64,000 bases of DNA from assembly GCA_905221605.1 (NCBI GenBank), contig CAJNDS010002482.1, forward strand, positions 263,501 to 327,500, written 5' to 3'. This document shows positions 20,043-30,612 of the stretch, piece after piece. The notes beneath the pieces are model-generated. The model made no database searches and was not told where the DNA came from. It saw nothing but the letters and a program-made list of their open reading frames with translations. The translations under genes and the position numbers were made by a program. How positions within the stretch are numbered: position 1 is the stretch's first letter; every line of letters begins with the position of its first letter. This stretch comes from Symbiodinium natans (lineage: Eukaryota > Sar > Dinophyceae > Suessiales > Symbiodiniaceae).

Positions 20043-20927
20043 TCAGCGTTTTTTGGCCGCGGCTGGAAGTTGTTCAGAGGCCTGAAGAAGCTCCGAGGCA
20101 CGGTACAGAAGGTCCGCACGGGTGGGCTGGCCATCAGGCCTGTCTCCTGGCCACTTGCCTGCGTTGTATCTTGCCTTGCTGGCCTTGCCCTTGCCATTCC
20201 CTTTGTTGCCCTTGCCGACGCCCTTGGCTTCCCGATGTTTGGCACCAGCTCGGTGACGACCTGTGCCGGGTGCGCGGTCCCCGCGAGGGGAACGTTCACG
20301 GTGAGGCGTGCAAGGGCTGGTGCTCCGGCTGGCGCTGCGGTCTGGGGAGTGGCCGTCAGTATGGGGCGCAGGCGGGGGCGGCCCGTAGGCCATGGCCTGC
20401 AGTGCACGGAAACGGCCGTGTAGGAGGTGGGGAGCTTCATACCCCAAGGCGCCCGAGTGCACCAAGCGCTGTATTTCATGGACTTCCAAGCATGGCGGGC
20501 ACGGTGCATCGCCGTTCGCCGGCCTGCAACGACAAGCGGTGCACAAGCGGGACATGGCGGGACATGGCGGCTTTGGATGCGTGGCTAGGGCACGTCCCGG
20601 GCTAGAGCCAAAAGCCTTGCAAACAAGAGCATGCGCAGTGCAAACCAACCATGTGCCCGACCCCGCCCCCCTTGTCGGGATCACGAAACTCGCCGCGTGT
20701 TCGGGCGACGCCGCGCTGGTGCAGGTTTCGGCGCGGCAGGTTGTCGCGCTGCGGCCGCTGGGGCGACAATCCCGAATCCGCCATCTGCAACAGCTGACAC
20801 AAAAGGGACACCCAGGGGACACCGGCGGCTGCCCCGCCTGGCGTGCTAACGCGACGATTTCTTCTTCACCTGGCGACCTCTTGCACCGCTTGTAGCCATT
20901 CGCACCTCGCTTCCCCTGTTTCCCCAA
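20043..20927 (-). CDS. Cys-rich, Gly/Lys-rich ORF, possible retroelement ORF1
   Basis: A 294-codon open frame with no recognised family. The first 120 residues are Cys-rich. At about residues 125-150 there is a compact zinc-ribbon-like motif (LCTACRCRPANGDAPCPPC). It is followed by HEIQRLVHSGAL and a Pro/Ser/Arg-rich linker, then a basic GKGNKGNGKGK tract near residue 240 that would suit nucleic-acid binding. A zinc motif plus a basic tail, lying between two fragments of a non-LTR element, suggests ORF1 of such an element on the minus strand. Another frame just upstream (to 21228, minus) may be its broken 5' part. It could also be a GC-rich chance ORF. Confidence 0.35.
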   Translation of the reverse strand: MGKQGKRGANGYKRCKRSPGEEEIVALARQAGQPPVSPGCPFCVSCCRWRIRDCRPSGRSATTCRAETCTSAASPEHAASFVIPTRGAGSGTWLVCTAHALVCKAFGSSPGRALATHPKPPCPAMSRLCTACRCRPANGDAPCPPCLEVHEIQRLVHSGALGYEAPHLLHGRFRALQAMAYGPPPPAPHTDGHSPDRSASRSTSPCTPHRERSPRGDRAPGTGRHRAGAKHREAKGVGKGNKGNGKGKASKARYNAGKWPGDRPDGQPTRADLLYRASELLQASEQLPAAAKKR

Positions 20928-21334
20928 CGCAAAGTGGCGCGTGTGCCCTGTCCGGTGGCAGGGCTTGTTCGGGGCCGCCGCTCAGCGTGGCGGCGGCGTG
21001 GCGCGCCAGCACGCCCAGGAGCACTCCGACTAGCAGCCAGCCCCACGCTAGCCTCACGAGGCCAAGCGTAAAGTAAGTGGGCGAAGCTCCGCCGCAAGTC
21101 ATAGCAGCATGCGCCAGACTCTCCCGGCAGGTCGGGGGCAGGGAAGCTGCAAACGAGACTGCCGACTGTGCCGCAGACAAGCCATGCCAGCAGCAGTCGC
21201 CGAGCACGGCGGCAGCGGGCCATACCATGGGCGACGAACCTACTCACCCCACCGTGGGCAGGGCGCAACAACGACAAAACAGCTCGAGCTTAGCTTGAGC
21301 ATGCTTGAGCCTAGCGCACACAACAGCACCCAAC

Positions 21335-21849
21335 GTGCGCTCCGACGATCGGCGTCGCCTGGACCTCGTCATCTACGGCGCGACCCCCCTCGGCGGGGCT
21401 TTCTGCTGCGACGCAACACTGGTTTCGCCGCTGTCGCGCACAGGCTTGCCCCAGCCCTGCGCAGCTGCGCACGACGGAGCTGCCCTGCACGTCACCGAGC
21501 GCCGCAAGTGAGCCGCCTACCCGGAGCTGAATGCTGGCGATGCTGGCGGCCCGCAACAGCTCGTGGTGTTGGGGAGGGGACGCTGGAATGCCGAAGTGCA
21601 GCAGCTGCTCCGGGATTTGGTCTGCGTCCGTGCCGAACGAGCTCTGCCAGCCATGCGAGGCGCTGCATCGTCGGCATGGGCCAGACGTTGGTGGGCCATA
21701 CTGGCAGTGTCGGCGTCACAAGCATTGCCCTCGGGTTGGCCTGGCCTGCGCCGCTCCACACGAGCCAGCTGTCGGCCCCATGGCTGGACCGAGTGCTCGA
21801 CCTTGCTGATGTGACGGGGCCGAGCCACTTGCCGCTTCGCGGCCCTTAA
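21335..21849 (+). pseudogene. Endonuclease-like C-terminal fragment of the same retroelement family (copy 4)
   Basis: The first frame reads RRRLDLVIYGATPLGG, CCDATLVSPLSRTG and VTERRK, ending at a stop at 21509-21511. The next frame gives RGRWNAEVQQLLRDLV and WARRWWAILAVSAS, and a third ends APWLDRVLDLADVTG and SHLPLRGP at 21849. The spacing R-x-x-D-L-V ... D-A-T ... E-R-R-K resembles the active site of restriction-like endonucleases (P/R-D ... D-x-T ... K) found in R2-type elements. Two frameshifts make it non-functional. Confidence 0.6.
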
Positions 21850-22936
21850 AACGCCGTGATGTAGGCAATTATGCACAAGGCATGCAGCAGGAACCCAAGC
21901 CATGCAGGTGCAAAAGTGACGGAGCAAAAAAAGTGGCTTCGACCGCAGCGTGGGCACCTCTCAAAAGAGAGAATGGGGAAAGGCGGTTTGCAATCATCGT
22001 TGTGCGCCTGTGGTCATGATGGATCCGACTCCTGCTCGCAGCCACGCCCGCGCAGCCCTCTGATGGGGATCTGTCGGAGTTGACCTTGCCGAAAAACAAC
22101 TTTCCCACCTTCCGTACTGCACTGGGACCGCGCAGCAGTGAGAAAAAAACACAAAAATGACAAGATTAATGCAAAGGAAAGGGTTGCTTTGTACTTCTTT
22201 GGGGGCGAGTTGGCTAATGTGACCTCGCAGCTTCGGCAGGGCGGGAGGGAAAAAAAGGGTTGCATCAAGCAATGAATCATTTGCAGGCCGCTATTCAAGG
22301 CGGTCGGACAACGAACGCGCGCGGGGCCAAGGTCTGAAGAGCGTTTTGTCCAGCATGTTTTAAAACAGCAGTGTCAAGGCAATTGCTGTTGCGCTTCCTT
22401 GTGTCCTTGGCCAGCACGGGTGTCGTGGGTACGCCCTGCTAACTTAAGCGCTTGCATTCGTTTGTGCGTGGGCCCGTGCGGAGACAGGCGTGGATGCGGT
22501 GTTGGGCTTGTTGCAGGAGGCAGGTGGAGCGGGTCGAAGTCATTTTTAGCTTACAACTCGTTTCTTAATGTTTCTTGTGCAGTCCGTTCGCAACAGGTGA
22601 TGGGCCTCTCTCACGGCTTGCCGCCAAACAAGGGAGGTTGGGCATGGCTGCCCTTGACCCCACGACATGCGTTCTGCCACTTGCGTTTCTTGTTCGGTGC
22701 GGGCAATGCAGGTGATTTTGGTTGTTTTATGGCCCTTGCCCGCCTCTACAGCTTCAGTTTGTTGCTTGGCGGATTTTGCCTGTTCGCGGGGTATGCTGAC
22801 ATGAGGCACAGCTTCCTTTCCTGAGCGCATCTGCGTACCAGCAGGAGCACTGCAGTCACCATGCTGCCGTGCCATCATTAGGAACTTCAGTTTGTGGTGA
22901 GCGGGCAACGTGCAGGGCAAGGATACGGTGGCTGGT
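21850..22936. other. No gene recognised
   Basis: Scattered short frames. A + strand frame at 22399-22824 is hydrophobic at its end (FSLLLGGFCLFAGY) but has no family signature and is opposed by an equally long minus-strand frame. Confidence 0.4.
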
Positions 22937-23011
22937 CTGGTCGCAGACGCGTCGAAGTACATTCAAAGCCGAGTGGGCATCTCTGATTACAGTTGGGCTA
23001 CAGTTGGTGCA
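22937..23011 (-). pseudogene. Short zinc-ribbon-like motif resembling the end of TnpB/OrfB-type proteins
   Basis: A minus-strand frame (22856-23146) reads LCTNC, then SPTVIRDAHSALNVLRRVC. Cys-x2-Cys followed by Arg-Asp-x-x-x-Ala-x-Asn is the pattern of the last zinc knuckle and RuvC-III segment of TnpB/Fanzor proteins. Only this short stretch fits. The first Cys pair and the other RuvC motifs are not visible, and the opposite strand also has an open frame here. This is a weak suggestion. Confidence 0.2.
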
Positions 23012-23313
23012 CAATGGTGTGAGTTCAGACGCGACATCTCTCTTTGGACGGAACCGAGGATCCCAGATGGAAACCCTTGCTGGAAATGATGATAGGCAGT
23101 GGGCTTCCAGACAGGTTGGAGGCCAGTACTTCTGCTGTTTCTGCAATGCGCGTAGTGGTTTCGACCTGGCCCGGTAAATCTAGTGATTGCAGATTGTCGT
23201 GTGTTGCACCGTGGGTGTGTCCATGTAGCCAGGCCTTACTAGAAACAGGCTGGCTTGATAGTAATATCAAGTTCTAGCTTATTGAACACGGTTGCGTTTC
23301 ATGTCCGTCGCAG

Positions 23314-23487
23314 GTAGCAGAAGACTTGCAGAGAACACTGGGCATACGACACTTTTGCGGACAAGATACAACGGGCAGTGTTGCCACGAGAACTGGAATC
23401 GCATATCCCGTTGATTCTGCTGAATTCAACTGGCACGACTGGAGCTACGATGATGAGCTCGACAAAGTGGCTCGCTTCATCAAGTAG
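23314..23487 (+). CDS. Terminal exon of an unrecognised gene
   Basis: After the acceptor GTCGCAG the frame reads VAEDLQRTLGIRHFC, GSVATRTGIAYPVDSAEF, NWHDWSYDDELDKVA and RFIK, then TAG at 23485-23487. The residue balance and the clean acceptor make it look like a real 3' exon of about 57 codons. No family is recognised. Upstream exons were not found with confidence; a possible one on the + strand at about 22920-23090 (DTVAGLVADASKYIQ) is uncertain. Confidence 0.45.
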   Translation, partial: VAEDLQRTLGIRHFCGQDTTGSVATRTGIAYPVDSAEFNWHDWSYDDELDKVARFIK

Positions 23488-23623
23488 AAGACGGCGACAC
23501 CTTCTGATAGAACAAATCAACAAGCGCCGCTAGCCCCTCCTAGTGCTGGTACAAGGGGCTCACGAGGTACCTACTGCGTGCCCCTGAATAAAACAGGAGA
23601 AAATACATGAAGGAAGAAAGAAG

Positions 23624-23660
23624 GGAGAAGGGGAGAAGGGGAGAAGGGGCGAAGGGGAGA
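23624..23660. repeat. (GAGAAGGG)n minisatellite
   Basis: Four to five copies of a GGGAGAAGG-type unit. Confidence 0.85.
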
Positions 23661-24827
23661 TTTTTGGGGCACGAGTCACCATGGCACGTGATGGCATGTG
23701 CATTTATATTCATGCTGGCACAAATTGTCGTGCACATTTGCACCTGGGTGTTGCCGAACTCTGTTCAGAGCACGTACGCGTGCCACATCCAACGCATCAT
23801 TGCAACATTTCAAAAGAATCTGGGTCGGTAGTGGCGCTGCCGCCAGGAGATCCAGAAGGCTGTGCAATCACTTTCTGACACTGGCTGGTCGTCACAGGCG
23901 CAGCAAGAAGACATGCCTGCGTATTCATGCAGCAAAACCAAGCCGAGGTTGTTCTCCACGTGCCTGGTTGTCAGCCAGCTTCTGACCGCGTAGTTGGCGT
24001 GCTGAGCCAGCATGGTTCATGCAGAGAGCATCCCAGACAGAAAAAGCCATGGGCATCAAACATTGTATCTTGCCAGGCCCGACCTCAAGCTGGGCATCGG
24101 CCAAGATGATTTCCGGAAAAGCCGAGTGCGGCTGCAGGTGCCGCTTCGGCCAGCTGCGCTGCATGATGAGTCCACGTCTTGTGAAGGTTCCATTAGTGGC
24201 AGCAAGACTTCTCACATCACGCATGGATGCGGCCGCGCCGTTGCCATCCTGACGTGCTTGCAAAAGTGTACCTGCAAGGCACTTGGTGTTGTTTTTTTGG
24301 GGGGGCATTCGGGCAGGTCTGCTACTGATAGATGGGCTCGTGCCTCGAAGGACGTGTGCCGTAGATGGTGCAGGATGCAGTCGGCTAGCGCCCGTTAGTG
24401 TGCCCAGGTCTTGGAAGATTACGTCTTGCTCACACTGGATATGCCTGGAGCCGGGTTGGACAAATCTGACAAAACCTTGTCCATCACAAAGCAGTTGCCA
24501 GTGTAGGATAAGTCAAAGGTTTTCTTGTGACATTGAAGAGTGCAGCAAGCAGCTGTTGCGAATACCGGTGGCGCACCAAGTATGGACTGCATCGGGTCCC
24601 TGGACCCGTGTCAATAAGATTTGCTGAGGTCTTGCATCCCCACTTCGAGGCTGCAGTGGTGGAAGTTCTGTTCTGCCAAATGCTTCAGCTGCCTGTGCCA
24701 AGGTGCGCTGCCAACGATGTTGAAAAGATACCGTTAATACAGCGCTTGTTTGCAGTTGGGAATTGCCAAGCGTCCTGTCGCAACACTGTAGTAAATAACG
24801 TTGCACTCGCTTTACTAAACACCCCCC
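23661..24827. other. No gene recognised
   Basis: Short frames on both strands, no motif. A run of seven T and nine G occurs near 24290-24306. Confidence 0.4.
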
Positions 24828-25275
24828 CACCCCCAACAAATTTGGGCCCTCTATAAACGCGCTGGCGCGGCGACCCCCCAAAACAAAGGGGGGGGGGGTG
24901 GGGGGAGGGGTACCGCCCTCAGGGCCTCATTTCTGCGTAAGCCCGCAACCCTCGACACAAACCCGTGAAAAGAGCAATCATCCGAAAAACTGTGTATTAT
25001 AGAGGGTGACGCAACAAATTTATTGAAATGCGTCGGGCTGGCCCGTGGACTACCTATCACAAAATTTGTTGGGGCCTCGTTTCGTAATGAAATTCCATAA
25101 GGCTTTGCATGGAACTGGCCGGGCTTAGCTTTGTGGATTCTCCGGGCTCTGGCTCTTTAAGATTCCTGGAGCCCAAGGCCCTCAGGGCCCCAAGCCTTAC
25201 TGCTGAAACCCTTAACCCTAAACACAGACCCTTAAAAAAGAGGAACGTCTGGAAAAAAAAAGACTTGTGATACTG
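24828..25275. repeat. Diverged direct and inverted repeats around a poly-G tract
   Basis: The block GCCCTCAGGGCC...AACCCT...ACACAAACCC...GAAAAACTGTG at about 24914-24993 recurs in diverged form at about 25170-25268 (GCCCTCAGGGCC, TTAACCCTAAACACAGACC). CCCAACAAATTT near 24832 is inverted as AAATTTGTTGGGG near 25063. A G-rich run sits at 24888-24910. It may be a decayed non-autonomous element. Confidence 0.5.
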
Positions 25276-26287
25276 GCGGGTACCTGCAACATCCTGCACC
25301 AAACTCGGTTCGCAGAAAAAAACTAAAAACTTGTGAGTATAGAGGATGCATGTACTAAACCGAGTGCAACATGATGTAGATCGAGCTTGCAAGTCAGCCG
25401 CCGCGTAAACATGAGCGAAGTGAGTTGTGCATGACTCAGAGCCGCGACGAATCTGTGTGCAAGTACTGTGATTGTTCGGGATCGCGATGCGCCAGATTAG
25501 ATGCCGCCAGCTTCGTGCTTCAAAGCTCACCTTCCACGGGGGGCGCTCTCGAAGCTCATGACGTTGAAATTGCGGCACACGGGCCCCGTGACATTTTTGT
25601 TAGGTTTTGGCCCTGGCTTGGCTGGTCTCCTTTTCCCTTGCCATGAGGTTCGAACAGGGTGGGTTGCGCCCCACCTCATAATCACAGAATCCGTGTCCAA
25701 TAGATGCTGGCAACTCTATAAGTGGGGAATAGAAGCGCTCGACTCGTCGATGCTGCTCTGCGTTCTTATATTTGAACCTGTGAAGCGTTGGCCCTTTTCG
25801 GAAGTACATGATCAAGCCTCAGGCTGACACTGCCGAATCTCCTTTACCAGATTCAGCTCCGAACGATCAGGCAGTGCACGCTGCACGTTCAGTCATGTTC
25901 AGTCGCCATCGGCATTATACTCCACAGGGTCGATTACATAATGTGTGACGCTTGCTCCATTTAAGCTGCTGGTGCGTGAATCGACGCGTTGGGTGCGCAA
26001 AGATGCGGAGCGTGAATCCAGATTTCAGTGCGCGAATCATTCGTTTTCAGCGTGCGAGATCCTTGCCCAGATAATGGTGTATTTCTCACGTCGGCCAGTC
26101 ATCGCTATTTGATTTGCTGCGATGCCTGTGTTCCCAAAATGATTTTCGGTATCTGCTGGCGTGGTGCTTGAGAAATGAGAGAAGTCCGTTTTGCAAGCTG
26201 CGTGAAGGCTGCCTCCGTTGTTTTATTCTCGGTTGCTCGAGGTGGGGAAGCGGGGAAGCATTGACCAACATTTCAGGGTAGATTTGA
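25276..26287. other. No gene recognised
   Basis: Short frames only. The + strand frame 25425-25827 region is partly open but lacks any motif or credible splice context. Confidence 0.4.
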
Positions 26288-26529
26288 ATGGATCTGCTTC
26301 AGGTGTGTGCGGAGAAGCAGGCTTCAATGAACAAGCTGATTGATGAGGCCCCGTTGCCTTGGCAAAGGATGTTGGCCCTGCTTTGGCACAGCAGGCCTTT
26401 CAGGCATTGTTTTCGAAACTGCCAGACCTGGATGAGGATTGTGCATGGCTCAACAAGGGTTGGGATGTTGCGTATTTGAAGTTTCTGGGTGCATGTGCAA
26501 GAATGTCCAAACACACAATGCTGTCTTGA
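26288..26529 (+). pseudogene. Exon-like segment with a possible frameshift, unrecognised
   Basis: From ATG 26288 the frame reads DLLQVCAEKQASMNKLIDEA. From about 26347 the next frame reads GPVALAKDVGPALAQQAF, QALFSKLPDLDEDCAWLN and KGWDVAYLKFLGACARM, ending at TGA 26527-26529. Both parts have protein-like composition and join by a one-base shift. It may be a broken exon, or two exons of one gene. No family recognised. Confidence 0.35.
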
Positions 26530-26575
26530 CAAAAAGCAAGGCCTGGATGCGCTTGCTCGGGCCTTGGCATCTGCT

Positions 26576-26611
26576 TGCATGACCTTTGCATGACCTTTGC
26601 ATGGCCTTTGG
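26576..26611. repeat. 12-bp tandem repeat (three copies)
   Basis: TGCATGACCTTT occurs three times in a row, the last with one change. Confidence 0.9.
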
Positions 26612-27318
26612 CCTGATCCCTCTGTGTAAACATCCTGACGATGAGGCGGGCACTTTTGCGTGTCGTTTGTCCAAGAACTCGTTCCAGGCCAAGCATTTTG
26701 TTCCTCTTCGGTGTGGGGTTGCTGGGTATTTTTGCTCCGCTATGATCAGTAGAATCCTGCAGAGTATATAGCTAGCGCCCAGCCCCACACAAACAGATGG
26801 CGGGGGATCACGGAATGCATCACGGAAAGTATTAATGGAGTTGATCATGGAGAGAATATGGGACCGGAAAGAAGAAGCGGAAAGTCTGAACAGATCACGG
26901 ACAACGGGTCACGGACATGGCGACGAAAAGGGTCACAGATGATGGGGGAAGCGGATTGAAGGGGGAGAGACAACGGCAAGAACACTAAACATATCAGGCT
27001 GACTCGGGTTTCCTCACCGAAACACGAGCTGGGTTCCGTTAGGCACCCGCCGGCCAGCACAAAATGGGGTGGAACGAAAAGTAGAACGGGGAGTGATGAC
27101 GGCCCACACGCTTGCTAGCATGTGGCAGGCCGACTGGAGCTTGTTTGTCGGGACGGAAGCCACCTGTGAGGCGGATGGCCGATGCCGCACATTGCCAGAA
27201 TATCTTATACTGAGAAAGCATTTCTTGCAGGCAAAGCGATTTGCCAAGATGACCTTCCAGAAGTTGTCCAGGGCTGAAGCAGAAGTTGGCATCCTCCGGA
27301 TCTTGACTCTTTTTTTTC
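26612..27318. other. No gene recognised
   Basis: No motif-bearing frame. Several short GATCACGGA-like words recur near 26807-26905. Confidence 0.4.
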
Positions 27319-27754
27319 CTCACTTGTGACTTTTTTCTCATTGCTTTTTCGCTTGTGACAAATTTTGAGGTTCTCGCTTGTACCTTTTTTTCCCAAAAAC
27401 ATCTCGGATGTTGGGTTCTCGTTTAGGTTCAAGCGGGGATGAAAACGAAACGGGGATGAAAACGAAACGGGGATGAACGAAGCGGGGATTAAAAGCAACA
27501 AAAAGAAAACGAAGCAGGGATGGCGCGGGGATCATCAGTGGACCACGTTTTCCTCCCCCCCGTTTCTCCCCCCCCGAAGAGGATGCTCTGATGCTCCGAC
27601 GTGGTAGCCAGAAATCCAGGCTCACTTATGACTATGAAATATTCACAAATTGTTCTATAGTCGCAGGTGAGCCGGAACCCCTCAACTGCGTTTACGGGTG
27701 AAACGCAAGTGAGCCTGCTTATAGTCGCAAGTGAGCCAAAAAAGCACAAGTGAG
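27319..27754. repeat. Inverted repeat arms with internal tandem repeats
   Basis: CTCACTTGTGACTTTTTT at 27319-27336 is matched in reverse complement by AAAAAAGCACAAGTGAG at 27738-27754. Between them lie tandem GGGGATGAAAACGAAAC units (27434-27480) and two TATAGTCGCARGTGAGCC words (27657 and 27720). Possibly another foldback-type element of about 430 bp. Confidence 0.5.
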
Positions 27755-29352
27755 AAGCCTTTGTAGTCACAATACATGTAGACAGTGGCACGGCAATCAT
27801 TCCAGTGCTGGTAAGGCAACGTCTGTTGGAACATCACAACATGATGCACAGACTGCCCGAGGCAAGGAAAGTAAGGACATGAACTCTGTAAATTCATGTC
27901 TAACTGAAGCCAATGTGGCAGGCGTTGCACGTGTTGGCACCATCAGAACCGAAACCGGCAAGTGGACTCGGAGTCTCCTGCCGAGCAATGACCGGATTAT
28001 ATGAATCCAGCAGCGCGTGAAGGTTTGGGTTGCAAGCGGTCGATTTGCACTTGCTTGTCAGGTTGTTTCCAAGCCACAATTCGGCCGCATGATCAATCTT
28101 GTTCGCCTCAAGGTAAGATGCTCTTTCGTCGTGCTGATGCAGTTGTTAAGAAAGCGCTTGGGGTCTTCACTCGAGGATGCCAACCCAGCAAAAGTTTTTG
28201 ACTTTTGCCAGTGGCAGGCATCTTGGCATGGGTGTTGTTGTTTTTGGGCGGTTCCACCGTGCGGACCCTTCTCTTTCAACAACTTGCACACCTCGAGCTG
28301 CCGAGGCTGATGAAGTCCACACCGAAGGAGCAATATGCAATGTGCAGTGGGCATCTTGCATTGACATGCAGTGCAGAGGCATTCAGCTCAGGTTGACCAA
28401 ACTGAACCTGATCGATTTGTTTGCAGGCCGAGGACTTTGACCAAGTCGCCCCAGCTGAGGCGTGGACAAGTATCGCTTGAAGTGGCTCGTGCAATTCAGA
28501 GGGACAGGTGGATGGGTTTGCTTGCAGTGACAGGAGGGTGATTTGCCTCATCCCAAGCGACAAAAGACCGAGGTAAAACCTGAGGCAAGCTCATGTGAAG
28601 CCACTGTGAGGCTGTATTCCGCATCTGTCAGCTCAACTGCTTTTGTTGCTTGGCTAGGTCCATGAGGACTTTGGGGATCCACCCGCGCAGTCCTGGCCGC
28701 TGGAGGCTGGCAGGGCAGGGAAGACGCGAGTCGAAGTGCATCTTCAATCATGCTCGATCGGTGGTGTGATTGCTTGGTTCATCGCCTCCAAATTCCATGG
28801 ACGCTTTGTCTTACTTGTAGCTCAGAAGCGCACTTTCCCGAAGACTCAGGCCATCATTCGTAGACATGCCTAGGTCCCGCGAGAATTCTTGTTCAAACCT
28901 CCGTCCAAACAACTTATCTATCACTGATGATGTCCGTTCCACTATGCTTCTCTTCGTGCTTTTGCCCTGCTGGCATCATCGACTTGTGATGTTTCGGGGG
29001 TGACCCATGCTGGCCAGATCCTTGGCGCAGGAAGTGGCCGAGCTTGTCCTGGCTGTCATGCTGCAGCAGGGTCACAAGACCCCCACGCACATGGCAAAGA
29101 TCCTGGTGGGCTGCTTCAGAACCTGTTGTCGCGCGTTCTGTCTCAGATCGCCACCGCAGCAAGCAGATGACAGTCCATCCTTTGGCATTTTGGTTCCAGG
29201 GTATATTTTCTTTCTATGCATATAGCACAATGCATGATGTTTGTGCACAACATGCCCAAACCACTTTGAATTGCTGGCTTGAATGTGATATTGGGAGCAT
29301 ATATGCCCTGAAACGCTGCAGCTCATGCCTTGTAAGCCTGGTGCAAGAAGTC
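27755..29352. other. No gene recognised
   Basis: Short frames only. Upstream exons of the NTPase gene may lie here, but none could be identified by motif. Confidence 0.35.
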
Positions 29353-30039
29353 ATGCTGGCCAGCGAATGGGCATTCTCCGCGCAATTCTTCATTGTGAGT
29401 GGGCCTTCTGGTGCAGGGAAAACCACATTCCTTGAACATTGCTTGTCCAAGATGCAAGAAAAGGGTCTCCGAGTTGGTGGCCTGTTGGCTCCTACTGTGG
29501 ATGGGCGCCGACGCTTGCAATTGCTGGGTTCTGCCGAGTTGTTGCGTTTTCAGCTGAACGATGGCACGCCTGGTGATGGTAGTGGGCAGAGCAGTTCAAC
29601 TGAGATTGTGGATGGAGTTCAGGTGGGGAATTTCTGTTTCGACAGAGACACGTTTGCAGCTGCTCGTTCTGAGCTGCATGGCCTCAGAGAGCTTCAGAGC
29701 GCCGATTGGATCCTAATCGATGAGGTTGGCCCCTTGGAGTTCCGAGGTGAGGGCCTCGAACCAGCTCTGGGAGATTTGCTGCGTGCTGCATCCCGTGGTG
29801 AACTGGGACCGCCACAGCCGCGATTTCTGATCATTGTTCGGCCTTCGCTAAAGGATGCCCTTGTCAAAACCTATGACTTGGATGGGGCTATCTCAAGTCT
29901 TGGCGATGCCGCAGGTTTCTTCCCTGGTTCTGGAGGTGCTGAGGCCAGAGCGGCGGCTGTCGTGCACATCGATGTGCAGCTGCTGGAGAATCGTGACGAA
30001 GTCATCTCCAAGCTGGCTGGCTTACCCCACCTGCTGTAG
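29353..30039 (+). CDS. THEP1-like nucleoside-triphosphatase (P-loop NTPase)
   Basis: Starting from the ATG at 29353 gives 228 residues, close to the usual 180-200 of THEP1-type NTPases; the open frame extends upstream to 29044 but that part does not look coding. Walker A is GPSGAGKTT (29401-29427, residues 17-25). A Gly-rich segment GLRVGGLLAPTVDGRRRL follows, matching the place where THEP1 has its GxxTxEVRxxGxR-type motif. Walker B is WILIDEVGPLEF (29707-29742), with the IDEVGPLE signature of the family. The enzyme hydrolyses nucleoside triphosphates; the cellular role is unclear even in well-studied species. It may be a single-exon gene or the last exon of a longer one. Confidence 0.75.
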   Translation: MLASEWAFSAQFFIVSGPSGAGKTTFLEHCLSKMQEKGLRVGGLLAPTVDGRRRLQLLGSAELLRFQLNDGTPGDGSGQSSSTEIVDGVQVGNFCFDRDTFAAARSELHGLRELQSADWILIDEVGPLEFRGEGLEPALGDLLRAASRGELGPPQPRFLIIVRPSLKDALVKTYDLDGAISSLGDAAGFFPGSGGAEARAAAVVHIDVQLLENRDEVISKLAGLPHLL

Positions 30040-30047
30040 CACGTTCA

Positions 30048-30386
30048 ATGGGTTCTAGCGAGCTGGCGGCAGCATATGCAGAGCTTTCGGACCCGCCTGG
30101 CAAGATCGCAGCCAGAAAGGGCACGTGCAATTCGAGCTACCGACTTTTCTGGTAAGTGGTTTGAAAGCATTGATCTGTGATGATCTTGTGGTGTCATGTG
30201 TGCAGGATGGGCATGCCGAGGACCTCTTGTGCTTTCTTGTGCCATGATCAGCTGGATCCTGCAGCTGCATGGAGCTGCCAGCTTGTGGGGCAGGTTTTGA
30301 AGCAGTTGCGCCCTGCTGACGAGAGTGGGTCTCAAAGCCTGGCCCATATTTGCAGCACACGGAGTTCGTGTGCTGCAACTGCGTGA
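30048..30386 (+). CDS. Possible small two-exon gene directly behind the NTPase
   Basis: ATG 30048 lies eight bases after the NTPase stop. Exon 1 (30048-30151) reads GSSELAAAYAELSDPPGK and ends at a strong donor, GTAAGT. Exon 2 (30206-30386) follows the acceptor TGTGCAG and stays open to TGA 30384-30386. The phases fit exactly (285 nt, 94 residues) with a 54-nt intron. The product is unrecognised; it has several Cys. The intron is shorter than is common in dinoflagellates, and the second exon is not strongly protein-like, so this is tentative. It could be the first exons of a longer gene. Confidence 0.3.
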
Positions 30387-30542
30387 TTGCCAGCGTTGCA
30401 AGCATGAAAACCTTCTGTCATTTTGTGGTCGAAGTTGTTTCTACGAGGCTTCGGCAAGGCTTTGGCTCGCTGTGTCTTCGAGTTTTGGAGAGCGCATGGG
30501 CAGCGTCAGCTCCTCGATGTTTTGATGTTAAGATGGCCCTTC

Positions 30543-30612
30543 ATTGAGCAGGGCGAGGGAGAGAGGGATAGAGAAGATCAGAGAGCAGAGAGAGAGACAG
30601 AGAGAGAGAGGG
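30543..30612. repeat. (GA)n-rich tract
   Basis: Imperfect GAGAGA repeat leading into the GAA microsatellite. Confidence 0.85.
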
